From assembly GCA_937773775.1 (NCBI GenBank), contig CALJVL010000004.1:1-64000 (forward strand): DNA of 64,000 nt. The letters run 5' to 3'. The position numbers and the translations under genes are program-made. Positions 9,614 to 19,943 of this stretch are shown here, piece after piece. How positions within the stretch are numbered: position 1 is the first letter of the stretch; each line of letters opens with the position of its first letter. Source of the DNA: an uncultured Flavobacterium sp. (GTDB lineage: Bacteria; Bacteroidota; Bacteroidia; Flavobacteriales; Flavobacteriaceae). The notes under the pieces were generated by a model, which searched no databases, was not told the origin of the DNA, and saw only the letters and a list, made by a program, of their open reading frames with translations.

Positions 9614-9907
9614 TTATACTCGCTCTGGAGGAGGGGTAAGGTTTTTAAAAGTAAATTCCCTAACATTAAAAGAATAAAATGAATTGATTTTTTGTGAATC
9701 AAATAAAGAAAAAGAATCCAAATCAAAAAGTTCAACTTGGTCTATGAATAGGGTTTTTACCTTAGCTTCAACTTCGTTTATTTCGCTAACTTCGAAATAA
9801 CTGCATTTTTCATTTTCAAGAAAAATAGTTAACTTCTCACTTGTCCAAAATAATGAAAAAGTGGATATCAAGAACATGAAAATTAGTTTAATTACGTTGT
9901 TTTTCAT
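9614..9907 (-). CDS. Small membrane-anchored protein of unknown function
   Basis: Protein of 97 residues when started at the ATG at 9907 (MKNNVIKLIF); the frame is open 12 codons further upstream. The N-terminus is one hydrophobic segment (about 4-20) that could be a signal peptide or membrane anchor. The rest is acidic and Phe-rich and ends in a proline run (LTPPPERV). No family was recognised. It precedes the 9040-9519 gene on the same strand with a gap of about 95 bases, so the two may be co-transcribed. Confidence 0.4.
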   Translation of the reverse strand: MKNNVIKLIFMFLISTFSLFWTSEKLTIFLENEKCSYFEVSEINEVEAKVKTLFIDQVELFDLDSFSLFDSQKINSFYSFNVREFTFKNLTPPPERV

Positions 9908-10238
9908 AAAACCAAATTTAATTATAAAGCTTTGTTTTAACAAGGATTATAAGAAAAAATAGAGATTGATTACAATTTGTATTTGCTTTTTGCAAACAGC
10001 TTTTTTTAAGAGGATGTCTATAAATTATTTATTAGTTTTTGAATGTACGCCCCCCTCTTTTAAGGGGTAAAAGCTTCCGTTTTGGACAGCCTATTTTAAA
10101 TACTTTATTGTTTCTACAAATTCTCTAAGCAATCATTCCCTTTATCTTTTGTAATAATGAAAGCCGGTAACTATTTGATTGTGATTTTACGCACGGATTA
10201 AACGCCTAGTTCAGGAAAAACGAGTACCTCAGCCGAGA

Positions 10239-10601
10239 CAGAAAAATTTATATTTATTTGTTAAAATAGACAGCAGGTAAATCAAGATTGACTATGATTT
10301 AATAAAATAAATTGAAGGCGTAAAAGATTATGTGCTACTTCATACTCAAAATGAAAAAATAATAGCTTTAGAAAACTTGAAAGAGTTAGCAATGAGTTTA
10401 AAAGAGAGATTCTTTCAATGCTTTGAAAAAACAAATAACAAGCTCCCTAGAAAAAGGACTGATTTAGCTTTCTTGGCAGTAACTCCAAAAGGATTTAAAT
10501 TGCTCGAACGAGCACCTAGAGTTTCGGTTGAACATAGTATCGCTTCCACACTACCTGAATTAATTATTGACGGCGATATTCCCGAGATGGTGATTTACTG
10601 A
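10239..10601 (+). pseudogene. Decayed LytTR regulator 3' end joined to scoB 3' end, copy 3
   Basis: Bases 10239-10435 match the end of the response regulator gene (from about 8430), but with in-frame stops and an internal deletion of about 120 bases between two similar short stretches (TTTAGAAGATAAA and TTTAGAGACAG in the parent). Bases 10448-10601 match the scoB 3' end (TPKGFKLLERAPRVS). The joint between the two parts is the same as at 8751-8761, so this is a second copy of that junction. The scoB part has replacements at well-kept positions (Gly to Arg, Ile to Ser), as expected for decay. A 89-codon open frame exists here but is a chance product of the deletion. Confidence 0.8.
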
Positions 10602-10622
10602 ATTTAGAAAACATAGCCTTAT

Positions 10623-10659
10623 AAAATAAATGCATCACTAATCTAGCTGCATTTATTTT
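10623..10659. terminator. Hairpin, 12-bp perfect stem
   Basis: Stem 10623-10634 with 10648-10659 (AAAATAAATGCA and its complement) and a 13-base loop, ending in TTTT. It follows the scoB remnant and probably once ended a transcript there. Confidence 0.5.
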
Positions 10660-10934
10660 GACCCAATTTGTAATAAAAAAGGGGTTAATTTCAGGGCAAT
10701 ACAAAATATTTTTAGAAAATTCTCATGTTTTCAGAACTGTTTCCTGTAAAATAAAACATCTTGTGAAGAAAAATTAAAAAAACTTTTTAACCCCATTGAA
10801 TACAAGAAAATCATATATGTATAAGTTTAATCGCATGTAATTCGCAACAAAAAACTCACAAAAATCAATTTTATGTAAATATTTTCTTAAATTTGACTAC
10901 CCAAATTATTAATTGTTAACATAACCTACAAAAA

Positions 10935-13900
10935 ATGAAAAGAAAATTACTCAGTAAAGTCTCGCTGCTCGTAGCGATTTCTTTATTTGCTTTCGAAATT
11001 AGCGCACAAAACGCTACCAAAAATGTAAAGCAAAAAATAGTCGATCAAAACGGTAAACCATCGTTTATTGAATTCAATGAAAATTCAAGCTACAGAAACA
11101 ATGATTCCCAAAAATCATTTAAAGAACAATTAGGAATAGACAATAACTCCAGTTTTTCAAAAGTAAAAACGACCTCGGACAAGTCAGGCTACTTGCATGA
11201 AAAATTCCAACTAAATTACAAAGGAGTTAAAGTAGAATTTGGTACCTACTCCCTACATTCTAAAAACGGTAAATTGATTTCAATGAGCGGAGAGTATTAC
11301 GACATCAAGGAAGTCTCAATTACTCCAGCCATTTCTAAAGAAACAGCTTTTCAAAAAGCTATAAATCATATTGGAGCTTCAACCTATTTATGGGATAATT
11401 TAGAAAATGCGGCAAAAATTGGTTACGAAAAACCAAAAGGGGAGCTTGTATTACTCCCTTCAATGGCCGACCAAGGCGAAAAAGTAAAACAACAAAAAAT
11501 TAATTTAGCTTATAAATTTGATGTTTATGCAACAAGCCCTGTTAGCAGAGGTGATCTCTATATCGATGCTATCACAGGAAAGGTATTGTACTATAATGCG
11601 ACGATTTAAAACACTTAGGTGAATATAGCCATGGGTAATAAAAAACTCCCTGAAATCGATAAATGACACAAAGGATGCTATTCCATTATTTGCAACGGCA
11701 AATCGCTGTTACTCGTTATAGTGGAACACAAAGTATCCAAACGTTATTGAGTGGCTCTTCCTATATCCTATCTGATAATACAAGAGGTAACGGAATACAA
11801 ACCTACAATATGAAAAAAGGCACCAATTATAACACAGCCACCACCTTTACCGATGCAGACAACAATTGGTCAGCTGCTGAGTTCAATAATTCCAATAAAG
11901 ACAATGGAGCTCTAGATGCTCATTGGGGGCGCTGAAAAAACATACGACTACTGGTCTTCCGTTCATGGCAGAAACAGTTTTGACAATTTAGGAGCAACAA
12001 TAAAAAGTTTTGTCCATTTTGATGTCGCTTACGATAATGCCTATTGGAATGGTAGCGTAATGACCTATGGAGATGGGTAGTGATACTTATTTTGACATCC
12101 TTACCTCATTAGATGTTGCGGCACACGAAATAGGCCATTGCAGTATGCGAAAAAACAGCAAACTTAGCATATCAAAAAGAATCAGGGGCCATGAATGAAG
12201 GCTTTTCAGATATTTGGGGAGCTTGTTGTGGAGTATTTTGCAGCGCCTGCAAAATCCACTTGGTTAATAGGTGAAGAACATAGAGAGAAGAGCAGGTAAA
12301 ACCGCTTTAAGATCAATGAGCAATCCAAAAGCTGAAGGCCAGCCAGATACCTACGGCGGAACATATTGGAAGGTTATCGAATGCGGAACTCCAACTCGAG
12401 CAAATGATTATTGTGGTGTTCACACAAATAGCGGCGTATTAAACCATTGGTTCTATATCTTATCTGTTGGTAAATCAGGGACAAATGACATTGCAAATTC
12501 ATATAATGTAACAGGGATCACTATTGACAAAGCAGCTAAAATTGCTTACCGCCTAGAAAGTGTTTATCTATCAGCTAATTCTACATTTGCCAACGCGAGA
12601 ACCTTTGGTATTCAATCTGCAACTGACCTATACGGTGCCGATTCTGCAGAAGTTATCGCTACAACAAATGCATTCTACGCTGTCGGGGTTGGTTCTGCTT
12701 ACGGAGTAACATCATATTGCGCTTCAAAAGGAAATAGCGTTGCGGATGAATACATTAGTAGGGTACAACTAGGAACTATAAACAATGCTTCTACAGGAGG
12801 AACAGGATATGGTGATTACACAAGTATTTCAACTAATCTGACAAAAGGAGCCAGCAACACAATCACTGTAACGCCAACTTGGCCAGGTACAAGTTACGAT
12901 GAAGGATACGCCGTATGGATTGATTATAATAAAAATGGAGACTTTGGCGATGCTGGAGAATTAGTTTGGAGCAAAGCCGCTTCTAAAACAACGCCTGTTT
13001 CAGGATCATTCACAGTTCCAAGTTCTACAACTGCGGGTACGACAAGAATGAGAGTTTCATTGAAATACAACGGAATCCCTAACGCTTGCGAGGCTTTTTC
13101 ATATGGTGAAGTTGAAGACTACACCGTAAACATTGTTGCGGCAGCCGCAGACACAAGTGCACCTAGCGCTCCAACTAGTTTAGTAGCTTCAGGCACCACA
13201 ACGACTACGACCAACCTATCATGGACTGCTTCTACCGATAACGTAGCCGTTACTAGTTATGGTGTATATCAAGGAAGCACTTTAAAAGCAACAGTGTCGG
13301 GGACATCATATTCTGTATCTGGATTAAATGCCAATACCACTTACAACTTCTCTGTAAAAGCTAAAGATTCAGCAGGAAATATCTCATCCGCAAGCAATAC
13401 ATTAAATGTAACCACTTTAAGTAGTACACTTGTGTACTGTAACAGTAAAGGAAATTCAGTAGCAGATGAATACATCGATTATGTGTCAATCGGAGGTATT
13501 GCAAATACAACTGCTGGAAATGCCGGTTATGGTAATTTTACAGCTCAAGTGGGGAATCTACCATATGGTTCAAGTACAATTCTATTTAGTGCCGGGTTTA
13601 GCGGTACCGCCTATACGGAATTTTGGAAAGTCTGGATTGACTACAATCAAAACGGGATTTTTGAAACTTCAGAAGAAATGGTTTCTGGCTCTTCTTCAAG
13701 TAGTGGCACATTAACCAGTACTTTTACAGTACCCTCATCAGCATTAGCCGGAAACACCCGAATGAGAGTGTCCATGAAATACAATGCAGTGCAAACTGCT
13801 TGCGAAACCTTCTCTTACGGCGAAGTTGAAGACTATACCGTAAATATCGGTGGAGCTGCAATTACAACTTTTTCAACAACTAAAATTACTGCAAAAGAAT

Positions 13901-14145
13901 TAGGAAACGAAAAGTCTATTTCTGATTTATATATGTATCCTAACCCTACTGACAATATCTTAAACGTTAGAATGGGAGATAATAGAAAAGGTACTTATAG
14001 AATTGTCAACATTCTGGGTCAAGAAGTTGGCGCAGGTAAACTTTCTGAAAACACAATAAATGTTAGCCCATTAGGGAGAGGAGTTTATCTTTTAGAAGTA
14101 AATGACGGTCAAAAAATAACCTCAAAGAAGTTTATTAAAAACTAA
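10935..14145 (+). pseudogene. M4 (thermolysin-like) metalloprotease with type IX sorting tail, multiply frameshifted
   Basis: Extracellular zinc protease of about 1066 residues once the frame is repaired. It reads intact from 10935 to 11606: signal peptide (about 1-25), then an FTP/PepSY-type propeptide. Nine frame breaks follow between 11605 and 12278 (near 11605-11611, 11633, 11661, 11704, 11925, 12075, 12139, 12227 and 12277), each explained by one or two extra bases. With these removed the sequence gives a clean M4 catalytic domain: the zinc motif AHEIGH near 12121-12138 and NEGFSDIWG near 12194-12220. From 12280 the frame is open again: end of the catalytic domain, GEVED domain, fibronectin type III, second GEVED domain and a C-terminal Por_Sec tail (YPNPTDNILNV ... 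KKFIKN) for type IX secretion. A -7 box TAAATTTG lies at 10888-10895. The all-insertion pattern suggests sequencing error as much as decay. Confidence 0.85.
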
Positions 14146-14163
14146 TACTCTTCAATAATAAGA

Positions 14164-14191
14164 AAAAGCTCCGCATTACTGTGGAGCTTTT
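14164..14191. terminator. Terminator of the metalloprotease gene
   Basis: Stem around GCTCC/GGAGC (14164-14175 with 14180-14191, loop TTAC) that begins in A residues and ends in TTTT, 18 bases after the stop codon. Confidence 0.8.
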
Positions 14192-14267
14192 CCTTTTATA
14201 ATTATTTTTTTGAGGAGAGAGAAGCATCGTGCCATTAATCACTCTATAATTTAAAATACTTTCTACG

Positions 14268-14657
14268 TTATAACAACCGCTGCATTAGCCCTTCTAGGTT
14301 TGCTTTCCTAAATGGTTTTTCGACAAAATCAATTACTTTAGAATACGTTGCGGCCTTATCTTTGTCCCTCTGATCTATGGAAGAACTAACCATAACTACC
14401 TCGATTTTTTTATCAAACCCTTCCTTATGAATAATGTCTAACAAATCCCAGCCATCCATTACAGGCATATTTATATCCAAAAACAACAAAATAGGAGTGG
14501 TGTTTTCCGCAAGTATCGCAAAGAAGTCTAATGCTTTCAAAGCCGAGTTGAAGGTTCTTGGTGATTTATGAAGTCCTACAGCTTGAATTAAATTACTGTG
14601 CAAAAACAGAGCAAATTCGTCATCATCAACAATAACTACATTGTAACTCATATTCAT
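14268..14657 (-). CDS. Single-domain CheY-like response regulator
   Basis: Receiver domain only, 129 residues. It has the acidic pocket VDDDE (10-14), phospho-acceptor Asp61 in FLDINMPVMDGW, a switch Ser in MVSSS and the conserved Lys in VEKPF. No output domain is present, so it would act through protein contacts or a phosphorelay. No kinase is adjacent. An in-frame ATG two codons in (MSYN) could also be the start. The 286 bases upstream hold no convincing gene. Confidence 0.88.
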   Translation of the reverse strand: MNMSYNVVIVDDDEFALFLHSNLIQAVGLHKSPRTFNSALKALDFFAILAENTTPILLFLDINMPVMDGWDLLDIIHKEGFDKKIEVVMVSSSIDQRDKDKAATYSKVIDFVEKPFRKANLEGLMQRLL

Positions 14658-14943
14658 TTTCCTTTATTAATAATTTCAGTATTTTTGACAATATCCCAAA
14701 GAATGGAATCAAGTTCAATTCCAAAATCAAAAAGTGACTTAATAAATTTATTTTCTTGGAGGGCATTTCGCCTGACTCCCTAATAAATACAACTAAAGGT
14801 CTTCTTGTAGCTCACAACGATCTAATAACATTTGCATGCGTCCACTCCGTTTCTTTAAGTCTTTTATTCTAATTTCTCAACAATATTTTTTTGAAACTCC
14901 CACAGGGTAGCCAAATGACTTATCTCCCTTTTAAAAGTATTAA

Positions 14944-16635
14944 TTAACTTTCTCCCTTCGGTATTGAGTCTATCAATTTTTTAGTGTACTCTTTTTGAGG
15001 ATTAGCATACAATTCATCTGCATCAGCTATTTCCTCAATTTTTCCTTTATTCATGACCAAAACCTGGTCACTCATGTATTTTACAACTGCCAAATCATGC
15101 GAGATGAAGATATAAGTAAAACCAAAATTCTCTTTTAACTCATTTAACAGGTTTAAAACCTGCGCTTGAACAGATATGTCCAAGGCCGAAACTGACTCGT
15201 CACAAACGATTAATTTAGGCTGCAACGCAATGGTTCGGGCTATTCCTATTCTCTGTCTTTGTCCTCCTGAAAACTCATGCGGATAACGGTTGAAAAAATC
15301 GCCTCCAAGCCCCACCTTTTCCAGAATTTCGATCGTCTTGGCTTTCCTTTCTTTGTCATTTTTATACAGCCCATGAACCTGCATTGGCTCCATAATGGCT
15401 TTGCCAACAGGTATTCTTGGATTCAATGAAGAATACGGATCTTGAAAAATAATCTGTATTTCTTTTCTCAATTTTTTTATCTCTGCGCCACCTAATTTTG
15501 TGATGTCTTGTCCGCGATATAAAATCTGACCAGCTGTGGCTTTATCCAATTGTAAGATAGCATTTCCTAATGTCGACTTGCCGCAACCGCTCTCTCCCAC
15601 TAAACCTAAGGTCTCCCCTTCGTACAGTTTGAAACTAACATTATTTACAGCCTTAAAACCAGATTTTTTTCCAAAGAAACCAGCTGCAGAGAAGTACTCT
15701 TTTTCAACATTAATGACTTCTAACATGGGTTGCTGATTATACAATTTTTCATGGAACTGAGCTCGATTCTTTGGAGTCACAATTTCTGTATTTATGTTCT
15801 CATTTAAAAAGTCTTGGATCGTTGGCAACCGTTTCAAGCGAACCTCTAATGAAGGTCTTGAAGCGATTAAAGCTTTAGTATAATTGTGTTTCGGATTTTT
15901 AAAAATTTGTTTGACTTCCCCTTGTTCTACAATTTCTCCTTGGTACATAACTAAAACACGATGCGCAATCTCGGAAACGAGAGACAAATCATGAGATATA
16001 AAAATGATACTCATTCCCGTTTCCTGCTGAATGTCTTTCAACAATTGAATAATTTCTTTTTGAACCGTAACATCAAGTGCCGTTGTAGGTTCATCAGCAA
16101 TTAATAATTGTGGTTTACAGGCAATAGCCATGGCAATCATGACCCGTTGTTTTTGTCCACCAGAAATTTCATGAGGATACTTTTCGAATAGTATTTGAGG
16201 ATCCGGCAGTTTTACTTTTTCAAATAAAGAAAGTGTTTCTGCCTTTGTTTCTGAGCTAGATAATTTAGTATGTTGCAGTAGAATTTCCTGAACCTGGAAA
16301 CCACATTTCAGCGATGGGTTCAATGAACTCATAGGTTCCTGAAAAATCATGGCGATTTCATTTCCACGGAGGTTCTGTACTTCCTTTTCGTTTAAATTTG
16401 CTACATTCTTGCCTTGAAAAACAATAGTACCTTCTGAAATCTTAGAAATATGTGCGGGTAACAAGCCCATAATTGCCAGGGATGAAACAGACTTTCCTGA
16501 ACCCGACTCACCGACGATTCCTATAATTTCATTTTCGTGCAGATCATAACTGATGTTTCTAATAACCGCGCTATAACCTCCTTCTCTTTTGAAAGAAATT
16601 TCTAGATTATTTATAGAAAGTAATGGCTTGCTCAT
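14944..16635 (-). CDS. Fused oligopeptide/dipeptide ABC transporter ATPase (DppD-DppF type)
   Basis: Two ABC ATPase domains in one chain of 563 residues, as in YejF and GsiA. Domain 1 has Walker A GESGSGKS (42-49), signature SGGQKQR and Walker [11 protein letters not shown]. Domain 2 has [16 protein letters not shown] and [10 protein letters not shown]. Each domain ends with the oligopeptide-type C-terminal region. It would power import of peptides through a membrane permease pair; no permease or binding protein lies next to it, which is common in Bacteroidota. Both active sites look complete. Confidence 0.92.
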   Translation of the reverse strand: MSKPLLSINNLEISFKREGGYSAVIRNISYDLHENEIIGIVGESGSGKSVSSLAIMGLLPAHISKISEGTIVFQGKNVANLNEKEVQNLRGNEIAMIFQEPMSSLNPSLKCGFQVQEILLQHTKLSSSETKAETLSLFEKVKLPDPQILFEKYPHEISGGQKQRVMIAMAIACKPQLLIADEPTTALDVTVQKEIIQLLKDIQQETGMSIIFISHDLSLVSEIAHRVLVMYQGEIVEQGEVKQIFKNPKHNYTKALIASRPSLEVRLKRLPTIQDFLNENINTEIVTPKNRAQFHEKLYNQQPMLEVINVEKEYFSAAGFFGKKSGFKAVNNVSFKLYEGETLGLVGESGCGKSTLGNAILQLDKATAGQILYRGQDITKLGGAEIKKLRKEIQIIFQDPYSSLNPRIPVGKAIMEPMQVHGLYKNDKERKAKTIEILEKVGLGGDFFNRYPHEFSGGQRQRIGIARTIALQPKLIVCDESVSALDISVQAQVLNLLNELKENFGFTYIFISHDLAVVKYMSDQVLVMNKGKIEEIADADELYANPQKEYTKKLIDSIPKGES

Positions 16636-16703
16636 GACGTCAAAAGTAACAATTTAACCGTACAGTTCTCGTAAATATTAAAACTTGACAGCCCAAATTT
16701 TAT

Positions 16704-17417
16704 TTAAACATGAATAATTTCGTCTTCTATCAATAAATCTTCTCTCCGCAGTCGAAGAAAAATTTGAGCAACGGCAATGGTGTCCTTTTCACAATAAGTA
16801 ACAATTCGATCAATGTCCTTATCCACATAAAAAACATGCCCTACCTGACTGCCGTCGATATCACCTTTCGGCGAAGGAATTCCCAGCACCTTGCACATTA
16901 ACTTTAAAGAAGTAAAATGCTTGTAATCCCCGAACTTCCATAACTCCAAGGTATCCAAATGCGGAATTTCCCAAGGTTTTTTTCCAAATAAATTCAGTTT
17001 ATTGGGAATTGCTATTTGGTTTATGATCATTCTCCTGGCAATAAAAGGAATATCAAATTCTTTTGCATTGTGTCCGCACAAAACATGTTGGGGCTGATTA
17101 AAGTGTGTATTTAACAGATTATTAAAATCTTTCAGAATTTTTGTTTCCTCGCCAAAAAAAGAGGTCACTCTGAAATTTCGGATATCACCTTTAGTGACAA
17201 AGTACCCAACAGAAATGCAGACAATTTTCCCAAACTCCGCCCAAATCCCAGCTCGACCATAGAAGTCTTCTGGAGTATACTCCTCTTTTCGTTGATATTG
17301 AGTTTTGTGTTCCCACAGCTCTTTCATATCCGAATCCAATTCATTGAAATCAGCAGCTTCAGGTACGGTCTCTATGTCCAAGAACAGTATGTTGTCAAGA
17401 CGAATTTTTTCAATCAT
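16704..17417 (-). CDS. PolB-like DEDDy 3'-5' exonuclease
   Basis: DnaQ-like exonuclease of 237 residues. The three motifs are visible: LDIET with D14 and E16 (Exo I), CGHNAKEFDIPF (Exo II) and YCEKDT (Exo III, Tyr-x3-Asp type). The fold matches predicted PolB-type proofreading exonucleases that stand alone in Bacteroidota. It would remove 3' nucleotides from DNA; the biological substrate is not known. The alkyltransferase gene follows upstream on the same strand with a 12-base gap, pairing two DNA-maintenance genes. Confidence 0.85.
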   Translation of the reverse strand: MIEKIRLDNILFLDIETVPEAADFNELDSDMKELWEHKTQYQRKEEYTPEDFYGRAGIWAEFGKIVCISVGYFVTKGDIRNFRVTSFFGEETKILKDFNNLLNTHFNQPQHVLCGHNAKEFDIPFIARRMIINQIAIPNKLNLFGKKPWEIPHLDTLELWKFGDYKHFTSLKLMCKVLGIPSPKGDIDGSQVGHVFYVDKDIDRIVTYCEKDTIAVAQIFLRLRREDLLIEDEIIHV

Positions 17418-17429
17418 AGCATCAGTGTA

Positions 17430-17900
17430 TTAGAATAAACTTTGTTGGGTTGTTGGGCTTTCATGTTCTAGAAGCCATTTTTTTCGCCATAATCCTCCGG
17501 CATAACCGGTCAGCGAACCACTAGTCCCTATGACTCTGTGACAAGGAACAACAATCCACAAGGGATTTTTTCCGTTGGCAGAAGCCACAGCGCGAATAGC
17601 TTTGATATTTCCTAAAATCTTAGACTGTTCCATATATGTTCTAGTTTCCCCATAAGGAATCTCCAATAGCTCCTTCCATACTTTTTTCTGAAAATCGGTT
17701 CCCTTTGGGTTTAGTGTAAAAGTAAAACCGCTTTTTTTTCCCTCGAAATACTCATTCAGTTGAGAAACAGCATCACTTAAAATTTTTGGAATTATTGTCG
17801 AAACTTCCCCTTCATCAGCAACTGAAATTACTGAAACCCCGTCTTCATCTCCGATAACCGTAGTAATTCCCAAAGGCGTCTTGATGTACACTACTTCCAT
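17430..17900 (-). CDS. ogt: Methylated-DNA-[protein]-cysteine S-methyltransferase
   Basis: Suicide repair protein of 156 residues that moves methyl groups from O6-methylguanine or O4-methylthymine to its own cysteine. The active site VPCHRVIG carries the acceptor Cys120, and the helix-turn-helix region with ETRTYMEQSKILGN precedes it. Length fits the Ogt class without an Ada domain. It lies 12 bases upstream of the exonuclease gene on the same strand, so the two are probably one transcript. Confidence 0.92.
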   Translation of the reverse strand: MEVVYIKTPLGITTVIGDEDGVSVISVADEGEVSTIIPKILSDAVSQLNEYFEGKKSGFTFTLNPKGTDFQKKVWKELLEIPYGETRTYMEQSKILGNIKAIRAVASANGKNPLWIVVPCHRVIGTSGSLTGYAGGLWRKKWLLEHESPTTQQSLF

Positions 17901-18021
17901 TGAATAAAAATAATAAATTAAATCGCTTGCTTCACAAAGAACACTAAAAGTCCAGAAATAAAATCATTTAAGAAATATTCCTAAACAAAAAACCACCTCA
18001 ACTGAGATGGTATTTGCTTTA

Positions 18022-18096
18022 TAGCCCCGATAAAAGCGACATCCTTTGTGTTTTTTTCAAACATAAAGATATAGCGGATAACGGGATTAGCTCCTA
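18022..18096 (-). repeat. ~80-bp dispersed intergenic repeat, inverted copy
   Basis: Read on the minus strand it runs from TAGGAGCTAATCCCGTTATC through ATCCGCTATATCTTT to GTCGCTTTTATCGGGGCTA. This matches the element at 58423-58500 end to end, with the central part variable. It sits between the cytochrome c and ogt genes. Confidence 0.75.
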
Positions 18097-18109
18097 GAAA
18101 AAGTTCTAA

Positions 18110-18496
18110 TTATTTCAAATTTGAATAAACATATGCTTCTATAGCTTCTAACTCCTCATCAGACATGGCTTTTGTAATGACAAAATTGGTTTTCATAACT
18201 TCATATTGGCTTGGATCAACTATAGGCTCCCCTTCTCCTTTAAGAAAAACAACCATATCCGCGTTTTTATCTTTGTAAATTTTAGCAATATCCTGAAGAC
18301 TAGGCCCTATAACTTTCTGGTTTACTTGATGGCAGGCAACACAGTTACCTCTTCCATTAAAAATTTCTTTGCCTAATTCCACTGGCGTTTGGGTAACTTC
18401 TTCGGTAGAATTTGGGTAGATAGATTCTTTTTTGGCTTCTTCATTTTTACAAGAAACAACAGTTAAAACAGCCAATAAAAACAACAGATTTTTCAT
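18110..18496 (-). CDS. Cytochrome c lipoprotein
   Basis: Class I c-type cytochrome of 128 residues. The N-terminus is a lipoprotein signal with lipobox VVSC (Cys16). The heme site CVACH (52-56) is followed by a Met-containing segment (YEVMKTNFV) and a C-terminal helix (MSDEELEAIEAYV), the order of a monoheme cytochrome. It would carry electrons at the periplasmic face of the membrane. It is monocistronic and lies close to the heme cluster, although this may be chance. Confidence 0.88.
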   Translation of the reverse strand: MKNLLFLLAVLTVVSCKNEEAKKESIYPNSTEEVTQTPVELGKEIFNGRGNCVACHQVNQKVIGPSLQDIAKIYKDKNADMVVFLKGEGEPIVDPSQYEVMKTNFVITKAMSDEELEAIEAYVYSNLK

Positions 18497-18869
18497 ATTA
18501 CTTTATTTAATAATGTATAAGTATCTAAAAATTATCAACCAATATTTTTTATTAGTTGATTTTCATTCAAGTTCAAATATAACACATTTTGTTTTCTGTG
18601 ATGGCTAACATAGTATTGCTTAATTCAGTATTTGTAATTTTGATCTTCGAATTAGAAAAGATATTTCTACGGTCCGGATTATTTTCCCTTCTACTAATGC
18701 TTTTAGAGTTTCTTCTTTGAAATATTCATTTCAGAAAATGAGTCGTACTCAAATAAATCATCTTGCAATATATTTAAAATACTTACTCTCAAAACCATAT
18801 TTCAGCTACAAAGCTTACTTATGGTCTGGCATAACTAGCTTAACAACTATTGTTAAATATTTTTTTTAT
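18497..18869. other. Intergenic stretch with no gene seen
   Basis: 373 AT-rich bases between the cytochrome c start and the hemB stop. One 65-codon open frame exists on the plus strand, but it lacks any family likeness and has the composition of noncoding sequence. It should contain the cytochrome c promoter. Confidence 0.5.
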
Positions 18870-19862
18870 TTATTTATTCAAAATTATTGCCGCTTCCTTA
18901 GCAAAATAGGTTGAAATCAAACTTGCTCCAGCGCGCTTGATACACATTAATTGCTCCATCATAATTTTATCATGGTCTAACCAGCCCCTTTCGGCAGCGG
19001 CTTTGATCATTGCATATTCACCAGAAACATGGTACACGGTTACTGGCACATTTACCGCATTCTTAACCTCGCGAACGATATCTAAATAGGCTATCCCTGG
19101 CTTTACCATAACCATATCGGCGCCTTCTTCGACGTCCCACAGAGCTTCTTTGATGGCTTCAATACGATTTGCGTAATCCATTTGGTAAGTCTTTTTATCC
19201 GCTGGAACATTTGCATTATCAACGGGAGCACTATCCAAAGCATCACGAAAAGGACCGTAAAATGCGGAAGCGTACTTAGCAGAATAACTCATGATCCCGA
19301 CGTTATGAAAACCTGCAGCATCTAAGCCTACACGTAAACGCAACACACGACCATCCATCATATCTGATGGCGCAACAAAATCGGCACCAGCCTCAGCATG
19401 AGAAACGGCCATTTTCACCAAGGCAGCATTTGTTGAGTCGTTTTCTATATCTCCATTGGCGATAATTCCATCATGACCATATATCGAATACGGATCTAAA
19501 GCCACATCGGGCATCACAATCATTTCTGGACAAGCAGCTTTGATCGCGCGAATAGCATTTTGCATCAATCCTTCATTGTTCCAGGCTTCTTTCCCTGTAT
19601 TGTCTTTTAGATCCTCACTTACTTTGACATAAATGTTTACAGCACGAATGCCTAAAGCATATATTTCTTTAATCTCCTTTACCGTTAAATCAATCGAGCG
19701 GCGAAATATTCCTGGCATGGAAGCAATTTCCACTTGCAGGTTTTCGCCTTCGGCAATAAACATGGGAAACATAAAATCTGAAGGACTTAAACTCGTTTCA
19801 CGAACTAGACTTCTAATCGATTCATTAGTTCTTAATCTGCGACCTCTGTGTAATGGGAACAT
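18870..19862 (-). CDS. hemB: Porphobilinogen synthase (delta-aminolevulinate dehydratase)
   Basis: Condenses two 5-aminolevulinate into porphobilinogen, 330 residues, cytoplasmic. Both Schiff-base lysines are present: Lys196 in MSYSAKYAS and Lys254 in MVKPG. The metal loop reads DVALDPYSIYGHDG (119-132), without the three cysteines that bind active-site zinc in E. coli and animals. This is the Asp/Ala type linked to magnesium-dependent enzymes. It is the last gene of the minus-strand heme run, about 80 bases after hemF. Confidence 0.95.
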   Translation of the reverse strand: MFPLHRGRRLRTNESIRSLVRETSLSPSDFMFPMFIAEGENLQVEIASMPGIFRRSIDLTVKEIKEIYALGIRAVNIYVKVSEDLKDNTGKEAWNNEGLMQNAIRAIKAACPEMIVMPDVALDPYSIYGHDGIIANGDIENDSTNAALVKMAVSHAEAGADFVAPSDMMDGRVLRLRVGLDAAGFHNVGIMSYSAKYASAFYGPFRDALDSAPVDNANVPADKKTYQMDYANRIEAIKEALWDVEEGADMVMVKPGIAYLDIVREVKNAVNVPVTVYHVSGEYAMIKAAAERGWLDHDKIMMEQLMCIKRAGASLISTYFAKEAAIILNK

Positions 19863-19943
19863 AATATTTTTAGTTTAAAGTTTCAGGTTTACAAGTTTAA
19901 AGTTAAACCCATTTAAAATTTAAAATTCAGCATTCAAAATAAA

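Noticed and set aside
10332..10601. 89-codon frame as a regulator-CoA-transferase fusion protein
   Set aside because: It exists only because of an internal deletion in a decayed LytTR copy joined to a scoB remnant; stops precede it in the same parental frame.
14658..14943. Possible remnant of a sensor kinase upstream of the CheY-like gene
   Set aside because: A short minus-strand piece looks helical (DSILWDIVKNTE) but is interrupted by stops and too short to assign.
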